Origin: Rhodospirillaceae bacterium | Lineage (GTDB): Bacteria; Pseudomonadota; Alphaproteobacteria; Rhodospirillales; Casp-alpha2 | DNA: 57,097 nt | Assembly (NCBI GenBank): GCA_002706405.1 | Contig: PALN01000078.1 | Span: 1 to 57,097 of the forward strand | Reading direction: 5' to 3' | In this document: in pieces, positions 16,900-25,510 of the stretch | Position numbering within the stretch: position 1 is the stretch's first letter | Layout: every line of letters starts with the position of its first letter | Notes under the pieces: generated by a model | Told to the model about the DNA's origin: nothing | Databases searched by the model: none | Seen by the model: only the letters and a program-made list of their open reading frames with translations | Position numbers and translations under genes: made by a program

Positions 16900-16911
16900 C
16901 GCGGGCGAAAA

Positions 16912-16937
16912 TCGGCCCCCCCCCGGAAACGGGCCGA
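16912..16937 (+). terminator. Hairpin after TauE/SafE gene
   Basis: TCGGCCC and GGGCCGA form a perfect seven-pair stem with a 12-base loop shortly after the stop codon at 16899. The following bases are only moderately T-rich, so intrinsic termination is uncertain. Confidence 0.45.
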
Positions 16938-17030
16938 GTCGTCATTCACGCTTTTCTAACATTTAACTTTCCGGACCGGGAAAGACTGTGGCACTGTAAT
17001 GCCTACGGGGATATGGGGACCTGGATGATA

Positions 17031-17050
17031 GGCGCGCCGGGGAGCGCGCC
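17031..17050 (+). promoter_or_regulatory. Hairpin just upstream of the mlaA ribosome site
   Basis: GGCGCGC and GCGCGCC form a perfect seven-pair stem with the six-base loop CGGGGA, ending 15 bases before the ATG and directly before TGGAGA. A stem at this place could influence ribosome access or mRNA stability. This role is inferred. Confidence 0.4.
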
Positions 17051-17065
17051 GTATGGAGATCTATC

Positions 17066-17884
17066 ATGGCAAGAAGCCGCTTTTCAGCTGATTTTATCCG
17101 CCTTCCCGCCGCCGCGATCATGGCCCTCATGATCGGTGCCGGCAGCGCAGGCGCGGGCGATGCCGCCGACGAGCAGGCCAACACCCAGCCCAGCGGACTC
17201 AAGATGCAGTTCCCCGCGCCCCAAGCGGAAGCCAAGGACGATGACCCGCTGGAACCCATCAACCGCGTGACCTCGGAATTCAATGCTCTCTTTCGCGGCA
17301 TGATCCTTGATCCCCTGATCTCCGGCTACAAGGCGATCACGCCCGATGGCATGCAGGAAGCCATTGCCAATGCCGCCAGCAATCTGGCGGAACCGGTGAC
17401 CGCCGTGTCCTCGCTCCTGCAGGGCGATACGGACAATGCCGGCAATGCGACCAAGCGCTTCCTGGTCAATTCGACCGTGGGCGTCGGCGGTCTGAGTGAT
17501 CCGGCCACGGACATGGGCATCCAGTCGCGCCAGGAAGACCTGGGCCAGGCCTTCGGCGCCGGCGGCATGGCGCCGGGCCCGCACATCGTCCTGCCGATCC
17601 TGGGCCCCAGCAATCTGCGCGATGCCACGGGCGACATCCTGACGTCGATCGCCAACCCCCTGCCACTGGCCGGCAAGGCGGCGCAGGGCACCGTGAACTA
17701 TTCGGAAAACCAGGACGCGATCAAGGCCGCAACGGCCGGGTCGCTTGATCCCTATACGACGGAAAAGGCGCTGTACGAACAGCACCGCCAGTGGGAGGTT
17801 TCCAACGGCGCCGTCAACGCACCTGCCGATGGCCCGACCCTGGCCGACGAAAGCCCGTCGCTCGCCACCAAGCCGACCCAGTAA
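17066..17884 (+). CDS. MlaA/VacJ family outer-membrane lipid asymmetry protein, no lipobox
   Basis: A 272-residue protein of the MlaA (VacJ) family, which removes mislocalised phospholipids from the outer leaflet of the outer membrane and passes them to MlaC. The signature DDPLEPINRVTSEFN is at about residues 59-73, followed by LVNSTVGVGGLSDPATDMG and EDLGQAFGAGGMAPGPHIVLP. The signal segment PAAAIMALMIGAGSAGAG lacks a lipobox, and there is no cysteine in the whole protein, so it cannot be a classical lipoprotein. No mlaBCDEF genes are nearby. The ATG at 17066 has GGAG at a good distance. Confidence 0.9.
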   Translation: MARSRFSADFIRLPAAAIMALMIGAGSAGAGDAADEQANTQPSGLKMQFPAPQAEAKDDDPLEPINRVTSEFNALFRGMILDPLISGYKAITPDGMQEAIANAASNLAEPVTAVSSLLQGDTDNAGNATKRFLVNSTVGVGGLSDPATDMGIQSRQEDLGQAFGAGGMAPGPHIVLPILGPSNLRDATGDILTSIANPLPLAGKAAQGTVNYSENQDAIKAATAGSLDPYTTEKALYEQHRQWEVSNGAVNAPADGPTLADESPSLATKPTQ

Positions 17885-17906
17885 CGCCGAAACGCCCTCC
17901 GGTCGG

Positions 17907-18623
17907 TCAGACCGGGACGTGCCCGATGCTGCCGCCACCGCAGACGTACAGCGTCTGCCCGGTGACATAGGATGCCGTCGGCGACAGTAGAAACGCGATC
18001 GGCCCGGCAATCTCCTCAGGCGCCCCGACCCGCCCCAGCGGAATGGATGCAAGAACATCCGCAAGCTCCTTCGAGCCGTCCGGATGGTTTCCCTTGAACA
18101 GCTTGGTCGCGACGGGGCCGGGCGCGATGCAGTTGACGGTGATGCCGTCATGGGCCAGGTCCAGGGCCCAGCTTCGGGTCAGTCCCACCAGGGCGGCCTT
18201 GGTCGCCACATAGGGCGTGCGCACGGCGCGCCCGACGACCACCCGGCTGGCGATGTTGACGATCCGCCCGCCGTCCGCCGCGCGCAACCGGGGCAACATG
18301 ATCTGCGTGATCTGCACCAAGGCGCGCAGGTTGACGTCGTAATGGGCATCCATGTCCTCCAGGGTGACCGTGTCGATGGAACGGGCCTGGGATATGCCGG
18401 CGTTATTGACCAGCCCGGTGACGGCGTGACGCTCGGCGATTTCCGCGCCGACGGCCTCCAGATTGGCGGAATCGGCGAAATCCACCTCATAGAACGTGCC
18501 GGGAAAGGATGTCGGCGCGGTCCGGCCGGTTCCGACGACCTCATGCCCCTGATCGGCCAACAATTGCGCGGTGGCCAAGCCGATGCCTCGATTCGCCCCG
18601 GTGATGACGGTCGTCGCTGTCAT
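17907..18623 (-). CDS. SDR family NAD(P)-dependent oxidoreductase
   Basis: A 238-residue short-chain dehydrogenase/reductase. The cofactor motif TGANRGIGLA is at the N-terminus, NNAG in the middle, and the catalytic Ser and YVATK later. It would oxidise an alcohol or reduce a ketone. ATG at 18623, with GGGAG upstream, fits the fold better than the 16-residue longer start. It is divergent from an IclR gene 137 bases away, which may control it. The substrate is unknown. Confidence 0.92.
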   Translation of the reverse strand: MTATTVITGANRGIGLATAQLLADQGHEVVGTGRTAPTSFPGTFYEVDFADSANLEAVGAEIAERHAVTGLVNNAGISQARSIDTVTLEDMDAHYDVNLRALVQITQIMLPRLRAADGGRIVNIASRVVVGRAVRTPYVATKAALVGLTRSWALDLAHDGITVNCIAPGPVATKLFKGNHPDGSKELADVLASIPLGRVGAPEEIAGPIAFLLSPTASYVTGQTLYVCGGGSIGHVPV

Positions 18624-18760
18624 TAGATGCTCTCCCAAAATCGTCCCGCATAGCGGTATAGCGTACCGCATATTGACACTGCAATTTGATATGAAGTTTA
18701 ATCCCGGAATGCAAACAAGAGTTCGATAAACGGACTCGACCTTGGGGATTGGAAACTTCT

Positions 18761-19585
18761 GTGAGCGATCGCTCGAACCCGGGCGCGGGCAAGGACCGCG
18801 CTTTCGTGAACGGATTGGCGCGGGGCCTTAAGGTCCTGGCCTCGTTTTCGCCGGACCGGATCCGGATGAGCCTTGGCGAACTCGCCAAGGCCACGGGCCT
18901 GCCGAAATCGACGATCGCCCGCCTGGTCCACACCTTGGTCGAAACCGGCTACATCTACGTCTGCCCCGATTCCGGCCGCTACAGCCTTCACCCCAAGGTG
19001 TTGACGCTGGGCTACCCGGTCATGGCGTCCATGGACAAGCGCCTGGTCGCGCTGCCGATGATGCAGGAACTGGCCGACTATTCGCGCGGCACGGTGTCGC
19101 TCGGCATCCGCGACGGCCTGTCCATGATTTTGATCGAACGTTCGCGCGACCGTACCGTGCGCGCCCTGCCGCTCGACATCGGCTCGCGCATTCCCATGGA
19201 GACGACGTCCATGGGCCAGGCCTATTTCGCGGCCGCCGGCACGGCGGAACAAGCCGCCATCCTGGAACAGTTCAAGACCCACGACCCGTCCCGGTTCCAG
19301 GACGTGGAACGGACCTTGCGCGCCGCCGAAAAGGAATACGCGGAGAAAGGCTACTGCACGGCCGTCGGCATCTGGGAAGACGACGTGAACGCGGTCGGCG
19401 TCGCCGTCACACTGTCGAACGACGTGCTGGCGGCCTTCAACTGCGGCGGCCCGGCATCGCGCATCACCGAGGACTCCCTGCCGGGCCTGGGGGTCCGGCT
19501 GACCGACCTGGCACGGCATTTCCAAACCGCCGACTGGGTCGGACAACTGCCGCCCCGGCCTTATCGCGGCGTACAGACCCCATAA
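18761..19585 (+). CDS. IclR-family transcriptional regulator (second)
   Basis: A regulator of about 274 residues with the winged helix at about 15-75 (GLARGLKVLASF-like block, LGELAKATGLPKSTIARLVHTL) and the IclR effector domain after it (SMGQAYFAAAG, VGVAVTLSNDVLAAFNCGG). The region resembles PcaR/PcaU-type regulators. I prefer GTG at 18761 because GGA precedes it at a usual distance; TTG at 18749 adds four residues. It is transcribed towards a TAXI-type TRAP transporter and a dioxygenase, and away from the SDR, so it probably controls one or both. Confidence 0.92.
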   Translation: MSDRSNPGAGKDRAFVNGLARGLKVLASFSPDRIRMSLGELAKATGLPKSTIARLVHTLVETGYIYVCPDSGRYSLHPKVLTLGYPVMASMDKRLVALPMMQELADYSRGTVSLGIRDGLSMILIERSRDRTVRALPLDIGSRIPMETTSMGQAYFAAAGTAEQAAILEQFKTHDPSRFQDVERTLRAAEKEYAEKGYCTAVGIWEDDVNAVGVAVTLSNDVLAAFNCGGPASRITEDSLPGLGVRLTDLARHFQTADWVGQLPPRPYRGVQTP

Positions 19586-19627
19586 ATCCATCTCAACCAC
19601 GAAACCACCATCAGGAGGAAACGACAC

Positions 19628-20608
19628 ATGCGCGACTTCGGACGACGAGATTTCATCAAAATGGGAACCGGCCTGGCCTTGAGCTCGGCCCTGGTTCTGC
19701 CCGCGGCCCTGGCCCGCAAGGCCCATGCGGCGGCGGCGGCACCCGAATACCTGACCATGGTCGGCGGCGGTCAGGGCGGCGCCTGGTATCTGGGGGCAGC
19801 CGCCATCGCCGAACTGAGCAAGAAGGTCTGGCCCGGCGTCGCAACCACCGTCACCCCGGGCGGCGGCATTTCCAACCTGAAAGGCGTCGGCGCCAGGAAG
19901 ATCGAAGTCGGCTTCGCCTTCGCCATGGACGTCACCGCCGCCTACAAGGGCATGCTCAAGTTCGAAGGCAAGCCGGTCAAGAACCTGCGCGCCCTGATGT
20001 CGACCAACGGCGCCTACCTGTCGACGGTCGCCAAGCCGGACATCAAGAGCTACGCCGATCTGGCCGGCAAAAGTTCCGCCCCCGGCCGCGCCGGCATGAC
20101 CGGCCTCGCCAGCTTCGAGCGCATCATCGCCGAGATGGGCGTCGCCAAGGACGTGAAGATCGTCAACACGGGCTACGGCGAAATGTCCGCCCTGTTCCAG
20201 GACAACGTGGTGCAGTCCGCCACCGTCATCGGCTCCATCCCCCATCCGGTGGTCGATGAAATCCTGTCCGTATCCGAGGGCCACCTGCTGCCCGTCGACG
20301 ACGCCGTCGCCGACGCCCTGGGCAAGGCCTTCAACTATGAAAAGGTCACCATCCCGGCCGGCACCTTCAAGGGCCAGGACAAGGATGTCCCGACCATCGG
20401 CTCCGTCACCCAGGTGACGACCTACGCCGAAATGCCCGATGAATGGGCCTACAACATCGTCAAGACGACCTGGGAAAACCGCAAGCGGCTGGTCCAGGCG
20501 CACAAGGCCTATGGCGAATTCGGCGAAGAGATCGCCGTCAAAGGTGTGCGCATCCCGTTCCATCCGGGTGCCGCCCAGTATTGGAAGGAAATCGGCCTGC
20601 TGAAGTAA
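19628..20608 (+). CDS. TAXI family TRAP transporter solute-binding subunit
   Basis: A 326-residue periplasmic binding protein with a Tat-like signal (RRDFIKMGTG) ending near AHAAAAA. TAXI-family blocks include MVGGGQGGAWYLGAAAIAE, VTPGGGISNLKGV and AGMTGLAS. The strong ribosome site AGGAGG precedes the ATG. It is followed by the fused 4TM/12TM permease, the usual partner. The family binds organic acids, often glutamate or C4-dicarboxylates, but the ligand here is unknown. Confidence 0.93.
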   Translation: MRDFGRRDFIKMGTGLALSSALVLPAALARKAHAAAAAPEYLTMVGGGQGGAWYLGAAAIAELSKKVWPGVATTVTPGGGISNLKGVGARKIEVGFAFAMDVTAAYKGMLKFEGKPVKNLRALMSTNGAYLSTVAKPDIKSYADLAGKSSAPGRAGMTGLASFERIIAEMGVAKDVKIVNTGYGEMSALFQDNVVQSATVIGSIPHPVVDEILSVSEGHLLPVDDAVADALGKAFNYEKVTIPAGTFKGQDKDVPTIGSVTQVTTYAEMPDEWAYNIVKTTWENRKRLVQAHKAYGEFGEEIAVKGVRIPFHPGAAQYWKEIGLLK

Positions 20609-20690
20609 GCAGCCGTCCGGTCCTTATCTGTCAACCTGCACCCGCCTCCGCCCCGACCCGTCATGACGGGCGGCGGCGGGCGTAAGGAAA

Positions 20691-22661
20691 ATGCGAAAAC
20701 CGATGCAAGATCAAACAATCAAGACAAACGCTCCGGTCAACGAATTCGCCGCCGCGCGCCAGTTTTTCGCCGGCGCGGGCCGCAAGTGGTGGCAGGTTCT
20801 GGCGATCCTGACCGTAGCCATCGGCACCTTTGCCAGCCTGTACCATTTGTACGTTCCCATCGTCGGGGCCTATGACACCTTCGTCCTGCGCCCGCTGCAC
20901 CTGCTGCTGATCAGCCTTGTCGGCCTGCTTTCCTTCAGCATTCGCGGCGGCAAAAGGGATTTCTCCAAGCCTGACTGGACCTGGGCGATTGATTTCGTGC
21001 TGGGCGTCGCCCTGACACTGTCCCTGGCCCATATCCTCATGGACCCGACCGGGCTGGAAGAACGCTTCGCCTATTCGGAAGCGACGACGTTGGACACCGT
21101 TGCCGCCGTCGCGCTGGTCGCGCTGGTGGTTGAACTGGCCCGGCGCTGCATCGGTCTGCCGATCGCCATACTGATCGTCATCATCCTGGCCTACGGCATC
21201 TGGGGCGGTGACAGCTTTTCCATTTTCCGCCATCGCCCGATCCCGACTCCCGAAGTGTTCCAGGGTCTGTACATGACGACCTTCGGCATCTTCGGCAGCC
21301 CCGTGGCCGCCATGGCGACCTATGTGTTCCTGTTCATCATCTTCGGCGCCTATATCGAAAAATGTAAAACCGGCATGCTGATCCAGCGGGTCGGCCTGAA
21401 GGCCACCGGCAAATCTCCCGGCGGCCCGGCCAAGGTCGCCGTCGTCACCAGCGCCTCGTTCGGCACCATTTCGGGCAGCGCCCTCGCCAACGTCATGGCG
21501 ACCGGGGCGGTTACCATCCCGCTGATGAAACGCATCGGCTTCCGCAAGGAAGATGCCGGCGGCATCGAAGCCGCCGCGTCGTCGGGCGGACAGCTGACCC
21601 CGCCGATCATGGGGGCCGTCGCCTTCGTCATGTCGGACATCACCGGCATTCCCTATGCCGACATCATCGTGGCCGCCGCCGTGCCCGCCCTGCTGTTCTA
21701 TGTCTCGCTGTTCGTCGCCATCGACCTGACGGCGCGGCGCGACAACATGCAAGGCGTGCCCGAGGAAATGATGCCCAAGCGAGGCGAGATCATGCAGCTC
21801 GCCCATATGGTGCTGCCCATCGTCACCCTGGTCATTGCCCTGGTCTCCGGCTACTCGCCCATGATGTCCGCTCTGGTCGGGATCGGCACGGCGATCGTCG
21901 TGTCCAGCCTGCGGGCGGAAACCCGTCTGTCCCTGCCGGAAATTCTGGGCTGCCTGCACACGGCGGCCAAGACGACCGTGGTCGCGACGATTGCCTGCGC
22001 CGCCGCCGGAATCGTCGTCGGCGTATTGAACATGACCGGGTTCGGGCTGCGCCTGTCGAGCGAGCTGATCAACATCACCAACGGCCAGATGTTCCTGGCC
22101 CTGATCTTCGTCATGCTGACCTGTGTCGTGCTCGGCATGGGCATGCCGACGGTTGCCGCCTATATCATCACGATTGCGATCGGCGGGCCGGTGCTGATCG
22201 AACTCGGCGTGCCCGTGCTGGCCGCCCATATGTTCATCCTGTACTTCGCCGTGCTGTCCCTGATCACGCCGCCGGTCATGGTCGCGAGTTTCGGGGCGGC
22301 GGCCCTTGCCGAAGGATCGGTCACCGGGACGGGGCTGGCGGCCATTCGCTATGCCGCCCTGGCCTTCGTGATTCCCTTCGTCTTCGTGTTCAACCCGGAC
22401 CTGCTGATCATCGGCAGCGATTTCGCCTGGTACGCGATCCTCTTGTCGATCCTGACCGCCACAGTCGGCGCAATCCTGTTCGGTGTCGCGATCAGCGGCT
22501 ATCCGGCGCGCACCATGGTGGAAAGAGCCCTCTACCTGTTCGCTGCCTATTGCCTGGTCGTTCCCGATCACGGGTTGGATCTGGTCGGCATCGCCATCGT
22601 CATTTGCCACTTGGGAACCCGTTGGATCATGTCCAGACGGACGCAACCGGAAAAACTCTAG
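20691..22661 (+). CDS. TRAP transporter fused permease (4TM/12TM)
   Basis: A 656-residue membrane protein in which the small (DctQ-like) and large (DctM-like) permease parts are one chain, as is normal for TAXI-type systems. Hydrophobic segments span nearly the whole length. The DctM-like half has GTISGSALANVMATGAVTIP, GGQLTPPIMGAVAFVMS and VVLGMGMPTVAAYI. It starts 82 bases after the binding protein and ends 10 bases before the dioxygenase, so the three form one operon. Confidence 0.95.
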   Translation: MRKPMQDQTIKTNAPVNEFAAARQFFAGAGRKWWQVLAILTVAIGTFASLYHLYVPIVGAYDTFVLRPLHLLLISLVGLLSFSIRGGKRDFSKPDWTWAIDFVLGVALTLSLAHILMDPTGLEERFAYSEATTLDTVAAVALVALVVELARRCIGLPIAILIVIILAYGIWGGDSFSIFRHRPIPTPEVFQGLYMTTFGIFGSPVAAMATYVFLFIIFGAYIEKCKTGMLIQRVGLKATGKSPGGPAKVAVVTSASFGTISGSALANVMATGAVTIPLMKRIGFRKEDAGGIEAAASSGGQLTPPIMGAVAFVMSDITGIPYADIIVAAAVPALLFYVSLFVAIDLTARRDNMQGVPEEMMPKRGEIMQLAHMVLPIVTLVIALVSGYSPMMSALVGIGTAIVVSSLRAETRLSLPEILGCLHTAAKTTVVATIACAAAGIVVGVLNMTGFGLRLSSELINITNGQMFLALIFVMLTCVVLGMGMPTVAAYIITIAIGGPVLIELGVPVLAAHMFILYFAVLSLITPPVMVASFGAAALAEGSVTGTGLAAIRYAALAFVIPFVFVFNPDLLIIGSDFAWYAILLSILTATVGAILFGVAISGYPARTMVERALYLFAAYCLVVPDHGLDLVGIAIVICHLGTRWIMSRRTQPEKL

Positions 22662-22671
22662 GAGACCTAAA

Positions 22672-23550
22672 ATGCTGAACCCCGTGCCCACGCTGTCGAA
22701 AGTCCCCGAAGGATATCGGCACATCGGCGTCACGCCCATTTGCGGCGCATTGGGCGCCGAAGTCGACGGCGTCGACCTGTCGACGGACGTTTCGGACGAC
22801 GTTCTGGCGGAAATCCGCAAGGCGCTGAACGAATATCTCGTCATCTTCTTCCGCGGTCAGGACATGACCCCGGACCAGCAAAAGGCCTTCGGCCGACGCT
22901 TCGGGACCTTGAACATCCATCCCGTGTACGAACCGCTGCCCGGTCATCCGGAGATCCTGCAGGTGGTCAAGGAAGCGAACGCCATCAACAACATCGGCGA
23001 CACCTGGCATTCGGACGCCACCTTCCTGCCCGAGCCGCCCATGGGTTCGATCCTCTATGCCCGCGAAGTTCCGCCTTTCGGCGGCGACACCTTATTCGCC
23101 AACCTGTACCTGGCTTATGAGATGTTGACCGAAGGCATGCGCCACATGCTGTCTTCCCTGAACGCCGTGCACAGCGACGCCTTCCTGACCCAGGTCAATG
23201 CGGAACGCAACGCGACCCGTTCGACCAAGCTGCGGGGCGGACAGATGGAAGCCAAGGAAACGATCCATCCGGTGGTCCGCACCCATCCGGAAACCGGCCG
23301 CAAGTGCCTCTATGTCAACGAACCCTTCACCGTGCGGTTCGACGGCATGAGCGCCGAGGAAAGCCGGCCGATCCTCGATTACCTGCTGGCCCATATCAAG
23401 CGCCCGGAATTCACCTGCCGCTTCCGTTGGCAGGCCGGCTCCATCGCGTTCTGGGACAACCGCTGCACCCACCACTATGCCCTGAACGACTATCACGGCT
23501 ACCGGCGGGAAATGCATCGGGTGACCGTGAACGGCGACCGCCCGTACTGA
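22672..23550 (+). CDS. TauD/TfdA family Fe(II)/2-oxoglutarate dioxygenase (second)
   Basis: A 292-residue oxygenase. Iron ligands are WHSD and the distal His in NRCTHHYA, with a 2-oxoglutarate Arg in YRREMHRVTVNG. The ATG at 22672 has TAGGAGACC upstream; the much longer frame starting at 22483 lies inside the permease and is not real. It is a paralogue of the enzyme at 9022-9888. Being the third gene of the TAXI-TRAP operon, it probably acts on the imported compound. The substrate is not decidable from sequence. Confidence 0.93.
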   Translation: MLNPVPTLSKVPEGYRHIGVTPICGALGAEVDGVDLSTDVSDDVLAEIRKALNEYLVIFFRGQDMTPDQQKAFGRRFGTLNIHPVYEPLPGHPEILQVVKEANAINNIGDTWHSDATFLPEPPMGSILYAREVPPFGGDTLFANLYLAYEMLTEGMRHMLSSLNAVHSDAFLTQVNAERNATRSTKLRGGQMEAKETIHPVVRTHPETGRKCLYVNEPFTVRFDGMSAEESRPILDYLLAHIKRPEFTCRFRWQAGSIAFWDNRCTHHYALNDYHGYRREMHRVTVNGDRPY

Positions 23551-23554
23551 CGGG

Positions 23555-24589
23555 CTAGCCGGTTAGCCCAACGATCTTGTCGTAAAGCGCCCCCGGGATG
23601 GCCACGCCGTCCCGGGGCGTTTTGTCCCTGTTGCCATAGCGCCGATCGCCGGGCAGGCGCACGGCGCCGGATGTGGCCCCCGTTTCCAGCATTTTGTGAA
23701 ACAACGCCTCGCCCTGGCCGAGCCAGTCGGCCCCGCCGGAGGTGCGCGCCGGATCGATGGCCAGGATGAATTCCCCGCCGCGGGTCGGCCCGCCGTCGCG
23801 GTTATCGACTTCGCCCGCCTGAAACGAAAACACTTCGCCGATCAGCGCCCCCGCCAGAAGCTCCACCATCATGGAAATGGCCGATCCCTTGTAGCCGCCG
23901 AAGGGCAGCATCACGCCGCCCTCCAATATCGCCTTGGGATCGCGGGTCGGCTGGCCCTCGGCATCCAGGCCGACGCCGAGCGGCACGTCATGGCCTTCGC
24001 GGGCGGCAATCATGACCTCGCCCCGCGCCATGGACGTGGTCGCCATGTCGAACACCACGGGATGCCCGCCCATGCGCGGCCAGGCGAAGGCCACTGGATC
24101 GGTTCCGAACAGCGGCTTGGCACTGCCCGCCGGCGCCGCGAACGGCAGGGTCGAGGTACAGGCGAAAGCAACCAGGCCGTCGCGGGCCAGGGCCTCGACC
24201 TCGGGCCACAGGGCCGCGAAATGATGCACGCCGACCAGGGCCAGGGCCGCGACGCCTTGGGCCCGCGCCTTGGCGACCAGGGGCTTGCGCCCGACCGCCA
24301 GCGCCAGGGGCGCGAAACCGCCCATCGCATCGACCCGCACCACGCCGGGGGCCGTATCTTCGATGCGGGGCTGCGCCTTGCCGTCGGCCTTACCGCTTCG
24401 CAGGGACGCGACATAGCCCGGCAGGCGGAACAAACCGTGGGATTCCGACCGGTCCCGTTCCGCCGCCGTCAGGTTGTCGGCGATGGCTTGGGCATTGGCG
24501 TCGTCACAGCCGTTGGCAATCAGGCAATTGAAGGCAAGGTCATGGACCTCGCCCAGGCTCAGGTGCTTCGGGCGTGCGGCCTCAGTCAT
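23555..24589 (-). CDS. Ldh family NAD(P)-dependent oxidoreductase (malate/lactate/ureidoglycolate type)
   Basis: A 344-residue member of the LDH2/MDH2 family, which oxidises 2-hydroxyacids with NAD(P). Family signs are AERDRSESHGLFRLPGY, GVAALALVGVHHFAALWPE, FDMATTSMARGEV and PFGGYKGSAISMMVE. The conserved SHG His is present. I chose ATG at 24589; a longer frame lacks homology. It overlaps the stop of the DUF1932 dehydrogenase gene by eight bases, so the two are co-translated, and it ends four bases from the convergent dioxygenase gene. Confidence 0.92.
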   Translation of the reverse strand: MTEAARPKHLSLGEVHDLAFNCLIANGCDDANAQAIADNLTAAERDRSESHGLFRLPGYVASLRSGKADGKAQPRIEDTAPGVVRVDAMGGFAPLALAVGRKPLVAKARAQGVAALALVGVHHFAALWPEVEALARDGLVAFACTSTLPFAAPAGSAKPLFGTDPVAFAWPRMGGHPVVFDMATTSMARGEVMIAAREGHDVPLGVGLDAEGQPTRDPKAILEGGVMLPFGGYKGSAISMMVELLAGALIGEVFSFQAGEVDNRDGGPTRGGEFILAIDPARTSGGADWLGQGEALFHKMLETGATSGAVRLPGDRRYGNRDKTPRDGVAIPGALYDKIVGLTG

Positions 24590-25487
24590 CGGTCGTGTCC
24601 TTGGGCTTCGGTTTGATGTGGTCGACGTAGACGGGAATCGACGCTTCCATGGTTCGGTCGGGATCGATGGTTTCCCGTGTCTCATTGCCGAAGGGCGTCG
24701 CGTCCAAAATCCGGAAGATGTCGGCGGCGGCGGTATGGAAGCCGCCGGGCAGACCCGCTTCGCGGTAGGTGTCGGCGATTTCCTCCATCTCGCGCACCCA
24801 ACGGCCGGCATCGGCGGGCAGGCGCTGCACCCGGGCGCGCATGTTCTTAAGCGCCGCCTGCTGGCTGTCCTCGAACTCGTCGATCAGCTCGTCGAACAGG
24901 TCCAGGTGCTGGGCCAGCATGAGGACCGCGGTGTAGAGCGCGTTGGTGCCCTTGGTCAGGCTCGCATAGGCCATCTTCAACCCGGACGCCCGGCCGATCC
25001 CGTCGCCCAGGTCGATCACGGTGATGCCCTGCCCGTCCAGTGCCGTCATGGGGGACGTGTCCGGGCCGGAGACGTAGAACTTGGTCGATCTGCCGGGTTG
25101 GGGTGCCAGGCCGATGATGCCGCAATCGATGAAGGGCGCCCCGGCCTCGGCCAGGATCGCCGCCGTCTCCGCCGCCGTGGCCGGCGACACGGCGTTGCAA
25201 TCGACATAGACCGCCGTCGTGTCCTGGGCCTTCATGGCCGCCGCCATGTCTTTCGCCTGTTTGATGGCGCGGGCCGGCGGCAGGATGGACAGAATCAGGT
25301 CCGCCTGCGTGACCAAGGATTCCAGGTCCGGCACGTCGCGGAAATTGCCCTTGGCCGCCAGGCCCCGCGTGCGCTTGCTGCGCCCGGCCAGACAGGTAAT
25401 GACGTCATGGCCGTGGTCGCCCAGAACCTTGCCCACGGCATGGCCCATGTCGCCCGGCGCCATGACGGCGATGCAGGATGCGGTCAT
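24582..25487 (-). CDS. NAD(P)-dependent oxidoreductase with DUF1932 domain
   Basis: A 301-residue beta-hydroxyacid-dehydrogenase-like protein. The N-terminal Rossmann part has VMAPGDMGHAVGKVLGDHGH and the C-terminal DUF1932 helical part starts near ASGLKMAYASLTKG, with the conserved Lys. Relatives include 6-phosphogluconate-dehydrogenase-like enzymes and L-threonate or phosphogluconate-type oxidoreductases. It is between an amidohydrolase and an Ldh gene on the same strand (24 bases and an overlap), so these three likely form one catabolic operon. Confidence 0.9.
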   Translation of the reverse strand: MTASCIAVMAPGDMGHAVGKVLGDHGHDVITCLAGRSKRTRGLAAKGNFRDVPDLESLVTQADLILSILPPARAIKQAKDMAAAMKAQDTTAVYVDCNAVSPATAAETAAILAEAGAPFIDCGIIGLAPQPGRSTKFYVSGPDTSPMTALDGQGITVIDLGDGIGRASGLKMAYASLTKGTNALYTAVLMLAQHLDLFDELIDEFEDSQQAALKNMRARVQRLPADAGRWVREMEEIADTYREAGLPGGFHTAAADIFRILDATPFGNETRETIDPDRTMEASIPVYVDHIKPKPKDTTDD

Positions 25488-25510
25488 CGTTTGCGGTCCT
25501 CTCTATTTGC

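Noticed and set aside
20661-22844. Minus-strand open frame of 727 residues
   Set aside because: It is antisense to the fused TRAP permease and consists of His/Asp/Gln-rich repeats, typical of an antisense reading in GC-rich DNA.
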